Shown: positions 1-13,000, counted from the first letter of the stretch. The stretch is 64,000 bases of DNA from Bufo bufo (GCF_905171765.1 NC_053390.1:163004666-163068665), one strand, 5' to 3'. The notes: generated from the letters alone by a model not told the origin. Numbers and translations are program-made.

Positions 1-3
1 CCA

Positions 4-280
4 CCTAAGCTGCAAAAAAGTGTAACACATCTGGTATCGCCGTACTCAGGAGAAGTAGGGCAATGTGTTTTGGGGTGTTTTTTTACATATACCCATGCTG
101 GGTGAGAGAAATATCTCAGCAAAAGACAATTTTTCCCATTTTTTTATACAAAGTTGGCATTTAACCGAGGTATTTATCTCACCCAGCATGGGTATATGTA
201 AAATGACACCCCAAAACACATTGCACCAACTTCTCCTGAGTACGGCGATACCACATGTGTGACACTTTTTTGCAGCCTAG
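4..280. mobile_element. Inverted-repeat (foldback) element, MITE-like
   Basis: The left half, starting CTAAGCTGCAAAAAAGTGT, is matched in reverse complement by the right half ending ACACTTTTTTGCAGCCTAG, with arms of about 115 bp around a short AT-rich centre. This is the form of a non-autonomous DNA transposon. The superfamily is not resolved because no clear target duplication is visible at the window edge. No coding capacity. Confidence 0.6.
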
Positions 281-283
281 ATT

Positions 284-838
284 CGCAAAGGAGCCCAAAT
301 TCCTTTTAGGAGGGCATTTTTAGACATTTGAATCCCAGACTTCTTCTCACTCTTTAGGGCCCCTAAAATGCCAGGGCAGTATAAATACCGCACATGTGAC
401 CCCATTTTGGAAAGAAGACACCCCAAGGTATTCAATAAGGGGCATGGCGAGTTCAAAAAAATTTTTGGGCACAAGTTAGCAGAAATTGATTTTTGGGTTT
501 TTTTCTCACAAAGTCTCCCTTTCCGCTAACTTGGGACAAAAATTTCAATCATTCATGGACTCAATATGCCCCTCAGCGAATACCTTGGGGTGTCTTCTTT
601 CCGAAATGGGGTCACATGTGGGGTATTTATACTGCCCTGGCATTTTAGGGGCCCTAAAGCGTGAGAAGAAGTCTGGAATATAAATGTCTAAAAAATGTTA
701 TGCATTTGGATTCCGTGAGGGGTATGGGGAGTTCATGTGAGATTTTATTTTTTGTCACAAGTTAGTGAAATATGAGACTTTGTAAGAAAAAAAAAAAAGA
801 AAAAAAAAAACAATTTCCACTAACTTGTGCTAAAAAAA
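284..838. mobile_element. Palindromic interspersed element
   Basis: The segment at about 331-450 (containing GGGCCCCTAAAATGCCAGGG) reappears inverted at about 555-683, and the centre is a second inverted pair built on the words CACAAGTTAG and CTAACTTG. I recall this palindrome as a frequent repeat in frog genomes but cannot name its superfamily. Its right end runs straight into the satellite that follows. No open frame of interest. Confidence 0.5.
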
Positions 839-3140
839 TGTCTGAATGGAGCCTTACAGGGGGATGATCAATGACAGGGGGGTGATCAATGACAGGGGGG
901 TGATCAGGGAGTCTATATGGGGTGATCACCCCCCTGGCATTGATCACCTTCCTGTAAGGCTCCATTCAGACGTCCGTATGTGTTTTGCGGATCCGATCCG
1001 TGGATCCATAAAACACATACGAACGTCTGAATGGAGCCTTACAGGGGGGTGATCAATGACAGGGGGGTGATCAGGGAGTCTATATGGGGTGATCACCCCC
1101 CTGTAATTGATCACCCCCCTGTAAGGCTCCATTCAGAGGTCCGTATGTGTTTTGCGGATCCACGGATCGGATCCGCAAAACACAAACGGACGTCTGAATG
1201 GAGCCTTACAGGGGGGTGATCAATTACAGGGGGGTGATCAGGGAGTCTATATGGGGTGATCACCCCCCTGTCAATGATCACCCGCCTGTAAGGCTCCATT
1301 CAGACGTCCGTATGTGTTTTGCAGATCCGATCCATGGATCTGTGGATCCGTAAAACACATACGGACGTCTGAATGGAGCCTTACAGGGGGGTGATCAATG
1401 ACAGGGGGGTGATCAGGGAGTCTATATGGGGTGATCACCCACCTGTCATTAATCACCCCCCTGTAAGGCTCCCTTCAGACGTCCGTATGTGTTTTGCGGA
1501 TTCACGGATCGGATCCGCAAACACAAATGGACGTCTGAATGGAGCCTTACAGGGGGTGATCAATCACAGGGGGGTGATCAGGGAGTCTATATGGGGTGAT
1601 CACCCCCCTGCCAATGATCACCCCCCTGTAAGGCTCCATTCAGATGTCCGTATGTGTTTTGCGGATCCGATCCATGGATACGTAAAACACATACGGACGT
1701 CTGAATGGAGCCTTACAGGGGGGTGATCAATGACAGGGGGGTGATCAGGGAGTCTATATGGGGTGATCACCCCCCTGTAAGGCTCCATTCAGACGTCCGT
1801 ATGTGTTTCGCGGATCCGATCCATGGATCCGTGGATCCGTAAAACACATACGGATGTCTGAATGGAGCCTTACAGGCGGGTGATCATTGACAGGGGGCTG
1901 ATCACCCCATATAGACTCCCTGATCACCCCCCTGTGATTGATCACCCCCCTGTAAGGCTCCATTCAGAGGTCCGTATGGGTTTTGCGGATGCACGGATCG
2001 GATCCGCAAAACACAAACGGACGTCTGAATGGAGCCTTACAGGGGGGTGATCAATCACAGGGGGGTGATCAGGGAGTCTATATGGGGTGATCACCCCCCT
2101 GTCAATGATCACCCGCCTGTAAGGCTCCATTCAGACGTCCGTATGTGTTTTGCGGATCCGATCCATGGATCTGTGGATCTGTAAAACACATACGGACGTC
2201 TGAATGGAGCCTTACAGGGGGGTGATCAATGGCAGGGGGGTGATCAGGGAGTCTATATGGGTTGATCACCCCCCTGTGATTGATCACCCCCTGTAAGGCT
2301 CCATTCAGACGTCCGTATGTGTTTTGCGGATCCACGGATCGGATCCGCAAAACACAAACGGATGTCTGAATGGAGCCTTACAGGGGGTGATCAATCACAG
2401 GGGGGTGATCAGGGAGTCTATATGGGGTGATCACCCCCCTGTCAATGATCACCCCCCTGTAAGGCTCCATTCAGATGTCCGTATGTGTTTTGTGGATCCG
2501 ATCCATGGATCCGTAAAACACATACGGACGTCTAAATGGAGCCTTACAGGGGGGTGATCAATGACAGGGGGGTGATCAGGGAGTCTATATGGGGTGATCA
2601 CCCCCCTGTTATTGATCACCCCCCTGTAAGGCTCCATTCAGACGTCCGTATGTGTTTCGCGAATCCGATCCATGGATCCGTGGATCCGTAAAACACATAT
2701 GGACGTCTGAATGGAGCCTTACAGGGGGGTGATCAATGACAGGGGGGTGATCAGGGAGTCTATATGGCGTGATCACCCCCCTGTAAGGCTCCATTCAGAC
2801 ATCCATATGTGTTTCGCGGATCCGATCCATGGATCAGTGGATCCGTAAAACACATAGGGATGTCTGAATGGAGCCTTACAGGGGGGTGATCAATGACAGG
2901 GGGGTGATCAATGACAGGGGGGTGACCAGGGAGTCTATATGGGGTGATCACCCCCCTGTCATTGATCACCCCCCTGTAAGGCTCTATTCAGACGTCCGTA
3001 TGTGTTTTGCGGATCCGATCCATGTATCCGTGGATCCGTAAAACACATACGGACATCTGAATGGAGCCTTACAGGGGGGTGATCAATGACAGGGGGGGAT
3101 CAATGACAGGGGGGTGATCAGGGAGTCTATATGGGGTGAT
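839..3140. repeat. Palindromic satellite array, about 14 units of about 170 bp
   Basis: The marker TCTATATGGGGTGATC recurs at about 913, 1080, 1248, 1420, 1582, 1753, 2079, 2253, 2419, 2585, 2760, 2935 and 3129, with one inverted copy near 1911. Each unit holds two palindromes. One is a GGGGGGTGATC/GATCACCCCCC hairpin centred on the marker. The other runs from GGCTCCATTCAGACGTCCG to CGGACGTCTGAATGGAGCC around copies of GGATCCG. The second matches the ends of MITEs elsewhere in the window (7669-7974). Apparent short open frames on both strands are by-products of the repeat and are not genes. Confidence 0.9.
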
Positions 3141-3670
3141 CAGGGGTTAATAAGTGACAAGGGGGGGTGTAGTGTAGTGTGGTACTTGGTGCTACTTATT
3201 ACAGAGCTGCCTGTGTCCTCTGGTGGTCGATCCAAGCAAAGGGGACCACCAGAGGACCAGATAGCAGGTATATTAGACGCTGTTATCAAAACAGCATCTA
3301 ATATACCTGTTAGGGGTTAAAAAAAATCCCGCAAGTAAAAGGACCGAGGATGCCGAAAAACGCAGCGAAGTACCGCAGCGAAGCACCGCTGCGCAGCGCC
3401 GGCAGCAGGTAAGCTGCCGGACAAGCCATAGTAGTAAAAGCAAAGCCCGCAGATAAAATTAAAAAAAGATTCCCCCTAAGAGAGGGGGAATCACCGGCTA
3501 GCCCACCTGTCCGGAGGACAGAAAAAAACACAATGGGCTGGAGGTGATTCCCTCCTTTATAGGGGAGGTTTAAGTGTTTAATTATTACTTGGGCTTATTA
3601 AAATTCCGCCGGTCCTACCAGTCCATGGGGGGTGGTTAACCCCATCTGTGCTGCTGGTAGGACGTAAGGG
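3141..3670. other. Non-coding repeat debris with several hairpins
   Basis: No gene is visible. The stretch has nested inverted pairs: CCTCTGGTGGTC against GACCACCAGAGG near 3217-3256, a TATATTAGACGCTGTT hairpin near 3270-3307, and GGGGGAATCACC against GGTGATTCCC near 3484-3553. A GC-rich patch (3345-3425) has CGCAGCGAAG repeats. It looks like remains of palindromic elements. Confidence 0.5.
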
Positions 3671-3757
3671 AATTCATAGTTTTGATGCCTTCATAGTCAT
3701 GAAAATAAAGAAAACTCTTTGAATGAGAAGGTGTGTCCAAACTTTTGGTCTGTACTG
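3671..3757 (+). mobile_element. Tc1-type transposon end fragment
   Basis: This 87 bp piece matches the right terminus of the Tc1 element at 23852-24795: it contains GAGAAGGTGTGTCCAAAC and ends TTTTGGTCTGTACTG next to TA. Only the terminal repeat survives, with no transposase sequence. Confidence 0.8.
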
Positions 3758-3767
3758 TATATCATAA

Positions 3768-3980
3768 AAAAAATTATAAATCACTAGGGATTTCCTCCTC
3801 GTATGATGATCAAGATGACAAATTAAATATTAACTATGACAGAAAAGGGTTCTCTTTCATTTGCAATCATAGTTAGTTAATATGACTAGTTCCCTTGAGG
3901 AATCATCATAGTAGTATTCAAAAGTGATGCAATATTCACAAGAACAATGATATCACATCAAAAGCCTCGGCATTTGATCA
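3768..3980 (+). repeat. Direct repeat, copy 1
   Basis: About 210 bp starting near TTATAAATCACTAGGG and ending CGGCATTTGATCAT. It recurs in direct orientation at 4679-4887 with only a few differences (for example CCTCCTCG against CCTCCCCG and a 3-base length change). Non-coding. Confidence 0.9.
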
Positions 3981-4678
3981 TGGCTTAATTGGTCAGCATG
4001 GCAACCCTCCTAGCACAGCCATACACAGTATCTTGGCTGGGTAAACTCCTGACACTGGTCCTACGGCAATTCCTTGCTTTCTTTGAAGGTTTAATCTTTC
4101 AAATGAGCTGATGCTAGTGGCTGTTGCACAGTGATATAATATCAGGGTGTTGCACAGTGTCATGGACACTGTGCAAAACGAGCTGTGAAAAACGAAAGGT
4201 GGAATCTGATTGGTTGCTATGAGCAACTAAGCCAGTTTGATAAATCTCCCCCAATATTTTTAATTGTGTCCAAATGAAACGTCTTCATTTTTACTAACCC
4301 AGAGTTTTAGCAATCACCATAACTAGGTTGTTAAATTTATTCTACATGTTTTTACAGTTTTATTAATACCAATATTATTAATTATATATTGAATGGGTCT
4401 TCCAACTGAAGGAAGGGGTGGTATATCATTAGGATATTCTATCATTTACTGATTGTTGGAAAGACCCCTTTTCACTTGCATAGTTCCAACTCTGGAGCTC
4501 CTGAAAACAGTTGATCAGAGGGGGTATCAGGTATTGGAATCCCAACGATCAGATATTTATTACCGGTCTTAAGAGTATGAAGAATGAGGATTTTTCCCTC
4601 CTCATTTCCAGCTTCTTAAATATTGACAGGTCAGTAAATTTGAAGCTAAATTAGGATGAAGTTACATATATCATCAAT
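3981..4678. other. Spacer between the two direct repeats
   Basis: No gene is seen. It includes a frog repeat fragment at about 4196-4252 (GGTGGAATCTGATTGG, TTGATAAATCTCC; compare 14805-14974) and an inverted CACAGTGTC/GACACTGTG pair near 4155-4175. A segment near 4405-4560 has the weak palindromic look of a MITE. Confidence 0.4.
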
Positions 4679-4887
4679 AATTTATAAATCACTAGGGATT
4701 TCCTCCCCGTATGATGATCAAGATGACAAATTAAATATTAACTGACAGAAAAGGGTTCTCTTTCATTTCCAATCATAGTTAGTCAATATGACTAGTTCCC
4801 TTGAGGAATCATCATAGTAGTATTCAAAAGTGATGCAATATTCACAAGAACAATGATATCACATCAAAAGCCTCGGCATTTGATCAT
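4679..4887 (+). repeat. Direct repeat, copy 2
   Basis: Second copy of 3768-3980, ending at the same CATTTGATCAT. Beyond that point the two copies diverge completely, so the junction is sharp. Non-coding. Confidence 0.9.
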
Positions 4888-5421
4888 AATTTTACCAGTT
4901 GAAAGCACATTTGCAAAAGCCAATACTCCCTCTAGTGGGAAGAAGTCGTATACACCAGATACCCATCTCCACTGCCTCTTCCAGTTTCCTCATCATCATA
5001 GGAAGAACTCTGGTAAATGCTACAGTTAAATACTACTACTACTACTAAAAATGATAGTGATAATAATAATTATATATAAATGAAACTCTAAAAGATAATT
5101 GAGAAATTCAAACCAACTTAAATGACATATTATTTGCATAGATTTGTTCATGACATTCATGATTATTATATGATTTTAGAAACATTTGCCATGTGCCTGC
5201 ATTAATGCGCTATTCTAGATATAATTTAAGGAATACTCCTGTTATGCACTAAGCATCTTTACGGAAAAGGGGGCTCTCTACTTACAAATTCAACAGAAAG
5301 CAATGCCAGATCTGATTTGTTTTTAGCCTATGCAAGATTCAGTCATTGCTGTGCATACTGTGTGTTTAATCTGGTACATGCTACACAGGGGAAAAGATTC
5401 ATGAAGCTTCTCCAGTGTGTA
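4888..5421. other. No recognised feature
   Basis: AT-rich sequence with short ACT and ATA runs near 5034-5080. I see no open frame, splice pattern or repeat signature here. Confidence 0.4.
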
Positions 5422-5424
5422 TTA

Positions 5425-5741
5425 GGCTAGGTCTACACGACGACATTTGTCGCGCGACAATAAGTCGTGCGACAGATAGGGCACAACTACACTGCAACAT
5501 TTGTAGCGCAACATTTTGTTGCACCAATGTCGCGCAACAATTTTTATAATGGCAGTCTATGGTGTCGGACTGCAACATGCAACATGCTGTGACGCAACAG
5601 TCGCAGAAAAATCCATCTCGAAGCATGTCGCAGCATGTTGCATGTTGCAGTGCGACACCATAGACTGCCATTATAAAAATTGTCGCGCGACATTAGTGCA
5701 ACAAAATGTCGCGCGACAAATGTCGTCATGTAGACCTAGCC
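5425..5741. mobile_element. Harbinger-type MITE, TGTCGCGCGACA family
   Basis: A near-perfect inverted repeat, opening GGCTAGGTCTACACGACG and closing CGTCATGTAGACCTAGCC, flanked on both sides by TTA (5422-5424 and 5742-5744). A 3-bp TWA duplication is the PIF/Harbinger signature. The arms are rich in TGTCGCGCGACA, itself palindromic. Reading frames across it are accidental. Confidence 0.8.
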
Positions 5742-6013
5742 TTAGACTGTGAGTGCAGAACCAGTGACCATACACAGTTTAGATCCTATGTAATTTGGAC
5801 CATAACAATTTAGGATCCAATGTCTACCTTACAAAGTGAAGATCCTCAGTAATTAAGATAACGTTAATTTAAATTTTGCACACAAAATATAAAGCAACTT
5901 TGCATTTTATAATCAATACTATACAGACAAGATTTAATTCCATATTTCATGCTATGTTTGACATTTAACAGGCATATTCACATTGAAGATAGATCAAGAA
6001 ATAAAAAAAAGAG
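5742..6013. other. No recognised feature
   Basis: Plain AT-rich intergenic sequence between a MITE and a microsatellite. Confidence 0.35.
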
Positions 6014-6018
6014 GTAGG

Positions 6019-6086
<68 letters not shown>

Positions 6087-6094
6087 AAGATAGG

Positions 6095-6157
<63 letters not shown>

Positions 6158-6250
6158 GTAGGTAGGTAGGTAGATAGGTAGATAGATAGATGATAGATAG
6201 ATAGATAGATAGATAGATAGGTAGGTAGGTAGATAGGTAGATAGATAGAT

Positions 6251-6308
<58 letters not shown>

Positions 6309-6357
6309 AAGATAGGTAGGTAGGTAGATAGATAGATAGATAGATAGGTAGATATAT

Positions 6358-6392
<35 letters not shown>

Positions 6393-6422
6393 GATAGATA
6401 GATAGGTAGATAGGTAGATATT
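6014..6422. repeat. GATA/GGTA tetranucleotide microsatellite
   Basis: About 400 bp of (GATA)n interrupted by GGTA blocks and a few TGATAGA phase shifts. The reverse strand gives a long artificial Tyr-Leu-Ser-Ile open frame, which is not a gene. Confidence 0.97.
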
Positions 6423-6728
6423 TTGAATATATGCATAATTATTTATACATAATTAAATTAAAAATGGTTCAGCGCTATTAGAAACTCAGGTGCACTACAC
6501 TGCTGTAAGTGCTTAGACAACTAACCTAAATCCAATCATAATTATTGTAAAAAAAAAATTGGGGTGGGGGAAGAGGGGTCTATGTTCGTTAGTGAGATCA
6601 TCAAAATGAAAAAGAAACAATATTTATGCTAATAAAAGTTTTGTTTAAAGTGCATTTCTACATGACAACTGTATTATTCATAGCAGTGAATAAGACATAA
6701 GGGGAAAAGTCCACTGTAGGCGGCAAGG
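6423..6728. other. Upstream flank of the cytokine gene
   Basis: No repeat or open frame of note. A G-rich patch (GGGGTGGGGG near 6560) and AT-rich sequence lie 170-300 bp before the predicted TATA box, so this is where proximal promoter elements would be expected. I cannot assign individual factor sites. Confidence 0.3.
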
Positions 6729-6730
6729 TG

Positions 6731-6740
6731 TATATATATT
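6731..6740 (+). promoter_or_regulatory. Predicted TATA box of the cytokine gene
   Basis: TATATATATT lies about 64 bp before the preferred ATG at 6795. That would place the transcription start near 6760-6770 and give a short 5' leader. Inferred from position only. Confidence 0.45.
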
Positions 6741-6794
6741 CATGGATTCTGCATGACAAATGGCAGACACTCGTATTTAAGAGGACCTAGCATC

Positions 6795-9700
6795 ATGGGT
6801 GAGATATGGACTTTATGTGCTCTGCCTGATATACGACCTTTAAGCATCCTGTGGTCATATATAATTGACCTACCTCTTTCCACAGCTTTTTTCAGCTTCA
6901 CCTCCATGATCAGTTTGGTGTTTGGAGTGACTGTGGTGGTACACAGCAAACCTATCCCGGGAAAAAAAGATCCAAACTGTACAGTATCATGTATAAGAAA
7001 TCGTTATGACAATCAAATTTTTAAAGAGCTTTGGAATGTAAGTATTCAAGTATATAGCAACATTGTATAAAAACCTGCAATTACGTAGAATTCATAGCCG
7101 CTGTCAAAGCAAGCTACTAGACCCATCATATCTCTAGAAGAGTAATGATTGTATTTGTATGTAATAATATATATGGTACTGGTGATGGGCATCCTATTAT
7201 AAAAGAATATTCTATTTGGATGCATAGTATTGTTGATAAGCATCACGCTATGCAAGAATAATACGTGGTATTAGTAATGTTAATCACACAGCTCTATAAA
7301 AGGAAACGTATGTATGATATTGGCAATGGGCATAACATTATATGGGAATATTGTAGTTCTATACATAGTAGTGGTAATGCAATATGTGTTATGGGTGATA
7401 TAGTACATAAGATGTAATATTATAATAGCAATACAAATCTTACATAAATTACACATCACATATCCATATATTGGATTAGAATTGTAATTGTTTTCTCTTT
7501 TTGTGTTTAAAGGAGCTTTTAAAAAATTGTACTGCCTTTAAAAACTCCAATTTCTCTATCCGGTTTGGTAACAAGGTAGGTACAATAAGCTTCTTGCAAT
7601 GGTTATACCAGTTTTATTAAGGCTTATTTCACACTTGCGCTATTAATTTTCACTGTTCAGATCCGTAAGGCTCCATTCACACGTCCGTGGTGTGTTGCGG
7701 ACCTGCAAATTGCGGATCCGCAACACACCCGCCCGGCACCCCTATAGAAATGCCTATTCTTGTCCGCAAGCTGCGGACAAGAATAGGACATGTTCTATCT
7801 TTTGGGGAGCTGCGGACCTGAAGATCGGGGCCGCGCTCCGCAAATGCGGATGCTGACAGCACACTGTGTGCTGTCCGCATCCATTCCGTCCCCATAGAAA
7901 ATGAATGGGTCCGCACCCGTTCCGCAAAATTGCGGAACGGATGCGGACCCATTTGCGGACGTGTGAATGGAGCCTTATAGGAGCAGAACATTGGAAATAA
8001 CAGAAGTCTCAGATTTAGCAGATAACTGACACTGAATATAATGGGGTCTTTTCAGTTTCTGTTCGGAGGTTCCCTTGTTTAGCAGAGAAAAAAAATCCTG
8101 CATGTAGGATTTTTTTCTATTTTTGATGGAATCTGCGATGGAGGACCCAAATGAACCTGTTAACTTCCATTCACAATGACATTTTATTTCAATATTTCAA
8201 TAACTTCATAAGGACCTTCTTTTTAGCTGTTATGTAAATTTAGACTGGTCTATGATTATAAAAGTTTACCTTACTTTTATCTAGTCTTGGAACAACAACA
8301 TGGAGGGATTCGACAAGGCTGACTATAGCAGATATGATGTAAGTTAAAATGATAAATTCCAATCATACACCTATTGTACTGTGGGGTCATCCAGGCATAG
8401 GGTGATTATATAGATGCCTATATTCCTATATTGTAAAATGTTAAATGGGGTTTTCCAGTTTTATGAACATAACTTCAAAAACCCATTGTCTGCTGTCAGT
8501 GAATGGGAACACTCTTGTTAACATTCAGAGCCAACAAAGTCATATATGGCTATTCCTGAAGAGTGAATAGAATTGCATCTAGCTTTGGTACTGTAATTCT
8601 CCAAAGAGTTAAACAATTGGACTGTAGACTGATACATTGCAGCAGTGCAATTTATACTAATACTGATTTCTTTTGTTCACAGTGCATTGCTTATATTGGG
8701 TACAGTTCTATCCAATTCTCAGCCTAGAGTAGGACTAGCTATGTGCAGTTCGGATTTGCAATCTGTGAATATAAACAAAAATGTTGTGATTCACTGACAG
8801 CAAGCAAACGTCCTAAAAATGGGGTGAAATTGAAACACAAAGGGAGGAATTTATTAAAGCCTCTGCAACACTTTTCTGGCATAGAAAAATTGCAAAGTTT
8901 TGAACTGCCCAACCAAAGTAATATTACTTGCTAGCTTAGGCTACTTTCACACTGGCGTTTCTGGGTCCGCCTGTGAGATCCGTTTCAGGGATCTCACAAG
9001 CGGCCCAAAACGGATCAGTTCAGCCCCAATGCATTCTGAATGGATAAGAATCCGTTCAGAATGCATCAGTTTGCCTCCGTTCAGTCTCCATTCCGCTCTG
9101 AAGGCGGACACCAAAACACTGCCTGCAGCGTATTGATGTCCGTCTGACGAAACTGAGCCAAACGGATCCGTCCTGACTTACAATGTAAGTCAATGGGGAC
9201 GGATCCGTTTTTACTGACACAATATGGTGCAATTGAAAACGGATCCGCCTCCCATAGATTTTCAATGTAAGTCAAAACGGATCCGTTTGCATTATCATGA
9301 ACAATGCAAACGGGTTCATGGTAATGCAAACGGGAGCGTTTGCATTATAGGTGCGGATCCGTCTGTGCAGATATCAGACGGATCCACACCTAAACGCAGG
9401 TGTGAAAGTAGCCTTAGGCTTCAGTTTATAGTGCACAGACCTCTCGAGTCTCTTAATAAATTAGGCTTATCTTATGCTAGACTACTTTTTATCAAGACTG
9501 GCATGACACATCAATTTTTGTAAATCCCCCCTTTGTATTTTCCAAAATTTCAATTATTAAGCTTTACTTGCCTATTTTCAGTTTGCTGGTTATGTGTTAG
9601 TTTAGGATATTTGCAGAGATTCCTAATGACCCTATTAGATTTTAAAAAAGGAAATCTGCTATGTGAAATGTATAAAGATATGGTGAACGTGAACTACAGG

Positions 9701-10054
9701 CATATTATCAGCGTCAATAGCTGTGTGCGTTCATTCCACTAACATGTCTCTCTATGTTCTCAGTCCTCACAGGTTCTAGACAGCATCTTTGAACATGCCC
9801 TAGAAATGCCTAGAATTGTTCCAGTAGAAAGTACGCTAGAAACATTAAAACACTGTACTACAAGCATCAAAGAGGTGAGCTACCAAAATGATGGATACCA
9901 ATGCTAAAAAAGACTCTCATAGATTGTAAGCTCTTGCGAGCAGGGCCCTGACTCCTAGTGTTTCAGTTGAATATTAGCCAGTTAGTTTTGTTTCGTACAT
10001 GAACCCTATGAACTTGTAAAGCGCTGCGGAATATGGTGGCGCTATATAAATACA

Positions 10055-10090
<36 letters not shown>

Positions 10091-13000
10091 AGACGGGGTG
10101 CTCTAAAGTTGCAATGTTATATTGTCCTACAAGTGCACAAATTAAAGGGGTTTTACAGGTTCCTGATATTGATAATGTATCCTAAGTATAGGTCGTTAAT
10201 ATCTAATCGGGGAGGGTCCCACATACCGATTCCCCACATTCAGCTGTTCCTTGCAGCTCCATTCAAAGTATAGTGGTCGTGCTGGGTTACTGCAGCTAAG
10301 CTGTCACTGAAGTGAATGTAAGATGACCAGCAGTAACCCAGGACGGCCACTACACTTTGAACGGCGCTGTGCTTCATGTTTCATTCAAAGTGCTAGTTCC
10401 AGCTCTGGAGGCTGCAGGGAACAGCTGATTGTAGAGGAGCGGTATGTGGGACCATAACTGATCAGATATGATTAACTTATCCTGAGGATAGGCCATCAAT
10501 ATCAGGAACCTGGAAAACTCCTTTTTAAAACGTATTGATGATCTCCACACATCTGTACTGGTGCATGACTCCCCATTGCTACTGTAGTGCAGTTTGGACC
10601 ACAGTCAGTGATCCACATACAAGCTAATCTTTTAACATCGCTGTGATGGCGCAGAATTCTCCTGGCTTGTGAGAATAGTAAACCCTTAAATTGAAATATT
10701 AATTAGTTCCTGAGACAGCCAATGTAAGCTAACTCCATGGTAAACTAATAACTCATAAATCTCCTAAAATAATAAAATCAAAATAAGCAGATAATTATTA
10801 CAAAGAAAGTCCTTAGGCCTCTTTCACACGGGCGTCATGTTTTTGGGCCGGATAAGATGCGGGTGCGTTGCGGAAAATGCGTGATTTTTCCGCGCGAGTG
10901 AAAAACATTTAATGCGTTTTGCACAAGCGTGAGAAAAATCGCGCATGTTTGGTACCCAGACTGGAACCCGGACTTCTTCACAGAAGTTTGGGTTTGGGAT
11001 TAGTGTTGTGTAGATTTTATTATTTCCCCTTATAACATGGTTATAAGGGAAAATAATAGCATTCTGAATACAGAATGCTTAGTAAAATAGGGCTAGAGGG
11101 GTTAAAAAAAAGAAAAAATAATTTAACTCACCTTAATCCACTTGTTCGCGCAGCCCGGCTTCTCTTCAGTCTTCTTTCTTCAGGACCTGGGTAAAGGACT
11201 TGTGGTGACATCACTGTGCTCATCACATGGTCCATCAGGTGATGGATCATGTGACAGACCATGTGATGAGCGCAGCAAAGTCACCACAGGTCCTTTTCCT
11301 ACTGCACAGCAAAGAAGAAGACAGAAGAGAAGCCGGACTGCACGAACAAGTAGATTAAGGTGAGTTAAAAAATTTTGTATTTTTTTTTAACCCCTCCAGC
11401 CCTATTTTACTTAGCATTCTGTATTAAGAATGCTATTATTTTCCATTATAACCATGTTATAAGGGAAATAATAATGATCGGGTCCCCATCCCGATCGTCT
11501 CCTAGCAACCGTGCGTGAAAATCGCACCGCATCCGCACTTGCTTGCGATTTTCACGCAGCCCTATTCACTTCTATGGGGAATGCGTTGCGTGAAAAACGC
11601 ACAATATAGAGCTTGCTGCGATTTTCACGCAACGCACAAGTGATGCGTGAAAATCACCGCTCATGTGAACAGCCCCATAGAAATGAATGGGTCCGGATTC
11701 AGTGCGGATGCAATGCGTTCAACTCACGCATTGCACCCACGCAGAAATCTCGCCCGTGTGAAAGAGGCCTTAAAGAGATAAAAAGAATGGGCATTAACCC
11801 TTACCGGCTCAGTTGCTCTATGTTGTCTTGTATGCTTGCTGGGTTGGCGAACGCTTTTGAGAAAGGGCAAGTGTTGCCCGATACGCATGAAGCTTTTATC
11901 TGTTGTACCACGCACACTTGAATGAAGAATTGGATTTTATACATCAGCAAGTGCTGGATTTTTTCTTGCTTATTCAAAAGAAATTGGGATAGTAACTACA
12001 AATGACTCGCTATGTTAAGGACAGATCCTGTATAGTACATAGGTGGGATTTATCAATATGCAACATTTTGGCCTTTTTTGGGAGTGCATGTTTTCTAAAC
12101 AATATTACAAGTCTAATTAGCATTTATTAGAAAGGTTCAGTCAGTTTCTGCACCAAGAAACTAGATTAGATGCACAACTTTTTTTTTTTTTTTTTGGTCA
12201 CAATGATAGATCTGTCAAAAAAATAATTGGCTGCCCCTTAGTAATGGCATACTGCTGGGCAAGGTGCATGCTATAAAACGAGAAAATATATCATAATTTT
12301 GGCACAATGCCTACTCCACTGGCCAAACAGGCAAAAACACTCCACTTTTCTGGGGCAACACATGTCATAGTTTACCCTATAGTATGCTGTAATAATAAAT
12401 GCTGCCATTAGTAGATATGAATCAAATGAACTGCTGCAAGTATGTTATATATCAATTTTCTCTTTCTTGTTTCAGGATCATAGACCTAAAAAAGTTGAAA
12501 AGGTAAGAACTAGAAAAGTGTGCACTTTCCATAATGTTTCTATATTGTTAAATGAAAAATGAACATTGAAAATAAATGCACTTGGCCACTTTCACTTGGT
12601 CGGTATTTGGTTAGTGTTTTGCATCAGTATTTGTAAGCCAAAACCAGGTGTAGGCGTGCAAAACTCAGAAGAGACACAAATCTTTCCATACTACTTTTTC
12701 TTGTAGAACAACTCTTGGTTTTGGTTAACGAAGAGCTCATGCACACCACCGTATGTATTTTGCGGTTCGCCAAAAATGGATCTGCAAAAAATACGGATGA
12801 CGTCCCTGTGCATTCCGTATTTTGCGCAACGGAACAGCTGGCCCCTAATAGAACAGTACTGTCCTTCTCTGTAATGCTAGCAATAATAGGACATGTTCTA
12901 TTTTTTTGTGGAATGGACATACAGACATACGGAAACTTCCTATTCTTTTGCGGACCCATTGAAATGAATGGTTACGAATATGGTCTGCAAAAAAAAAATG

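Noticed and set aside
839..3140. Possible CRISPR-like array of regularly spaced repeats
   Set aside because: Units are tandem and palindromic with no unique spacers, and the context is eukaryotic with transposon ends in each unit.
5978..6436. A 152-residue Tyr/Leu/Ser/Ile-rich open frame on the minus strand
   Set aside because: It is the translation of a GATA tetranucleotide microsatellite; any phase without a stop would stay open.
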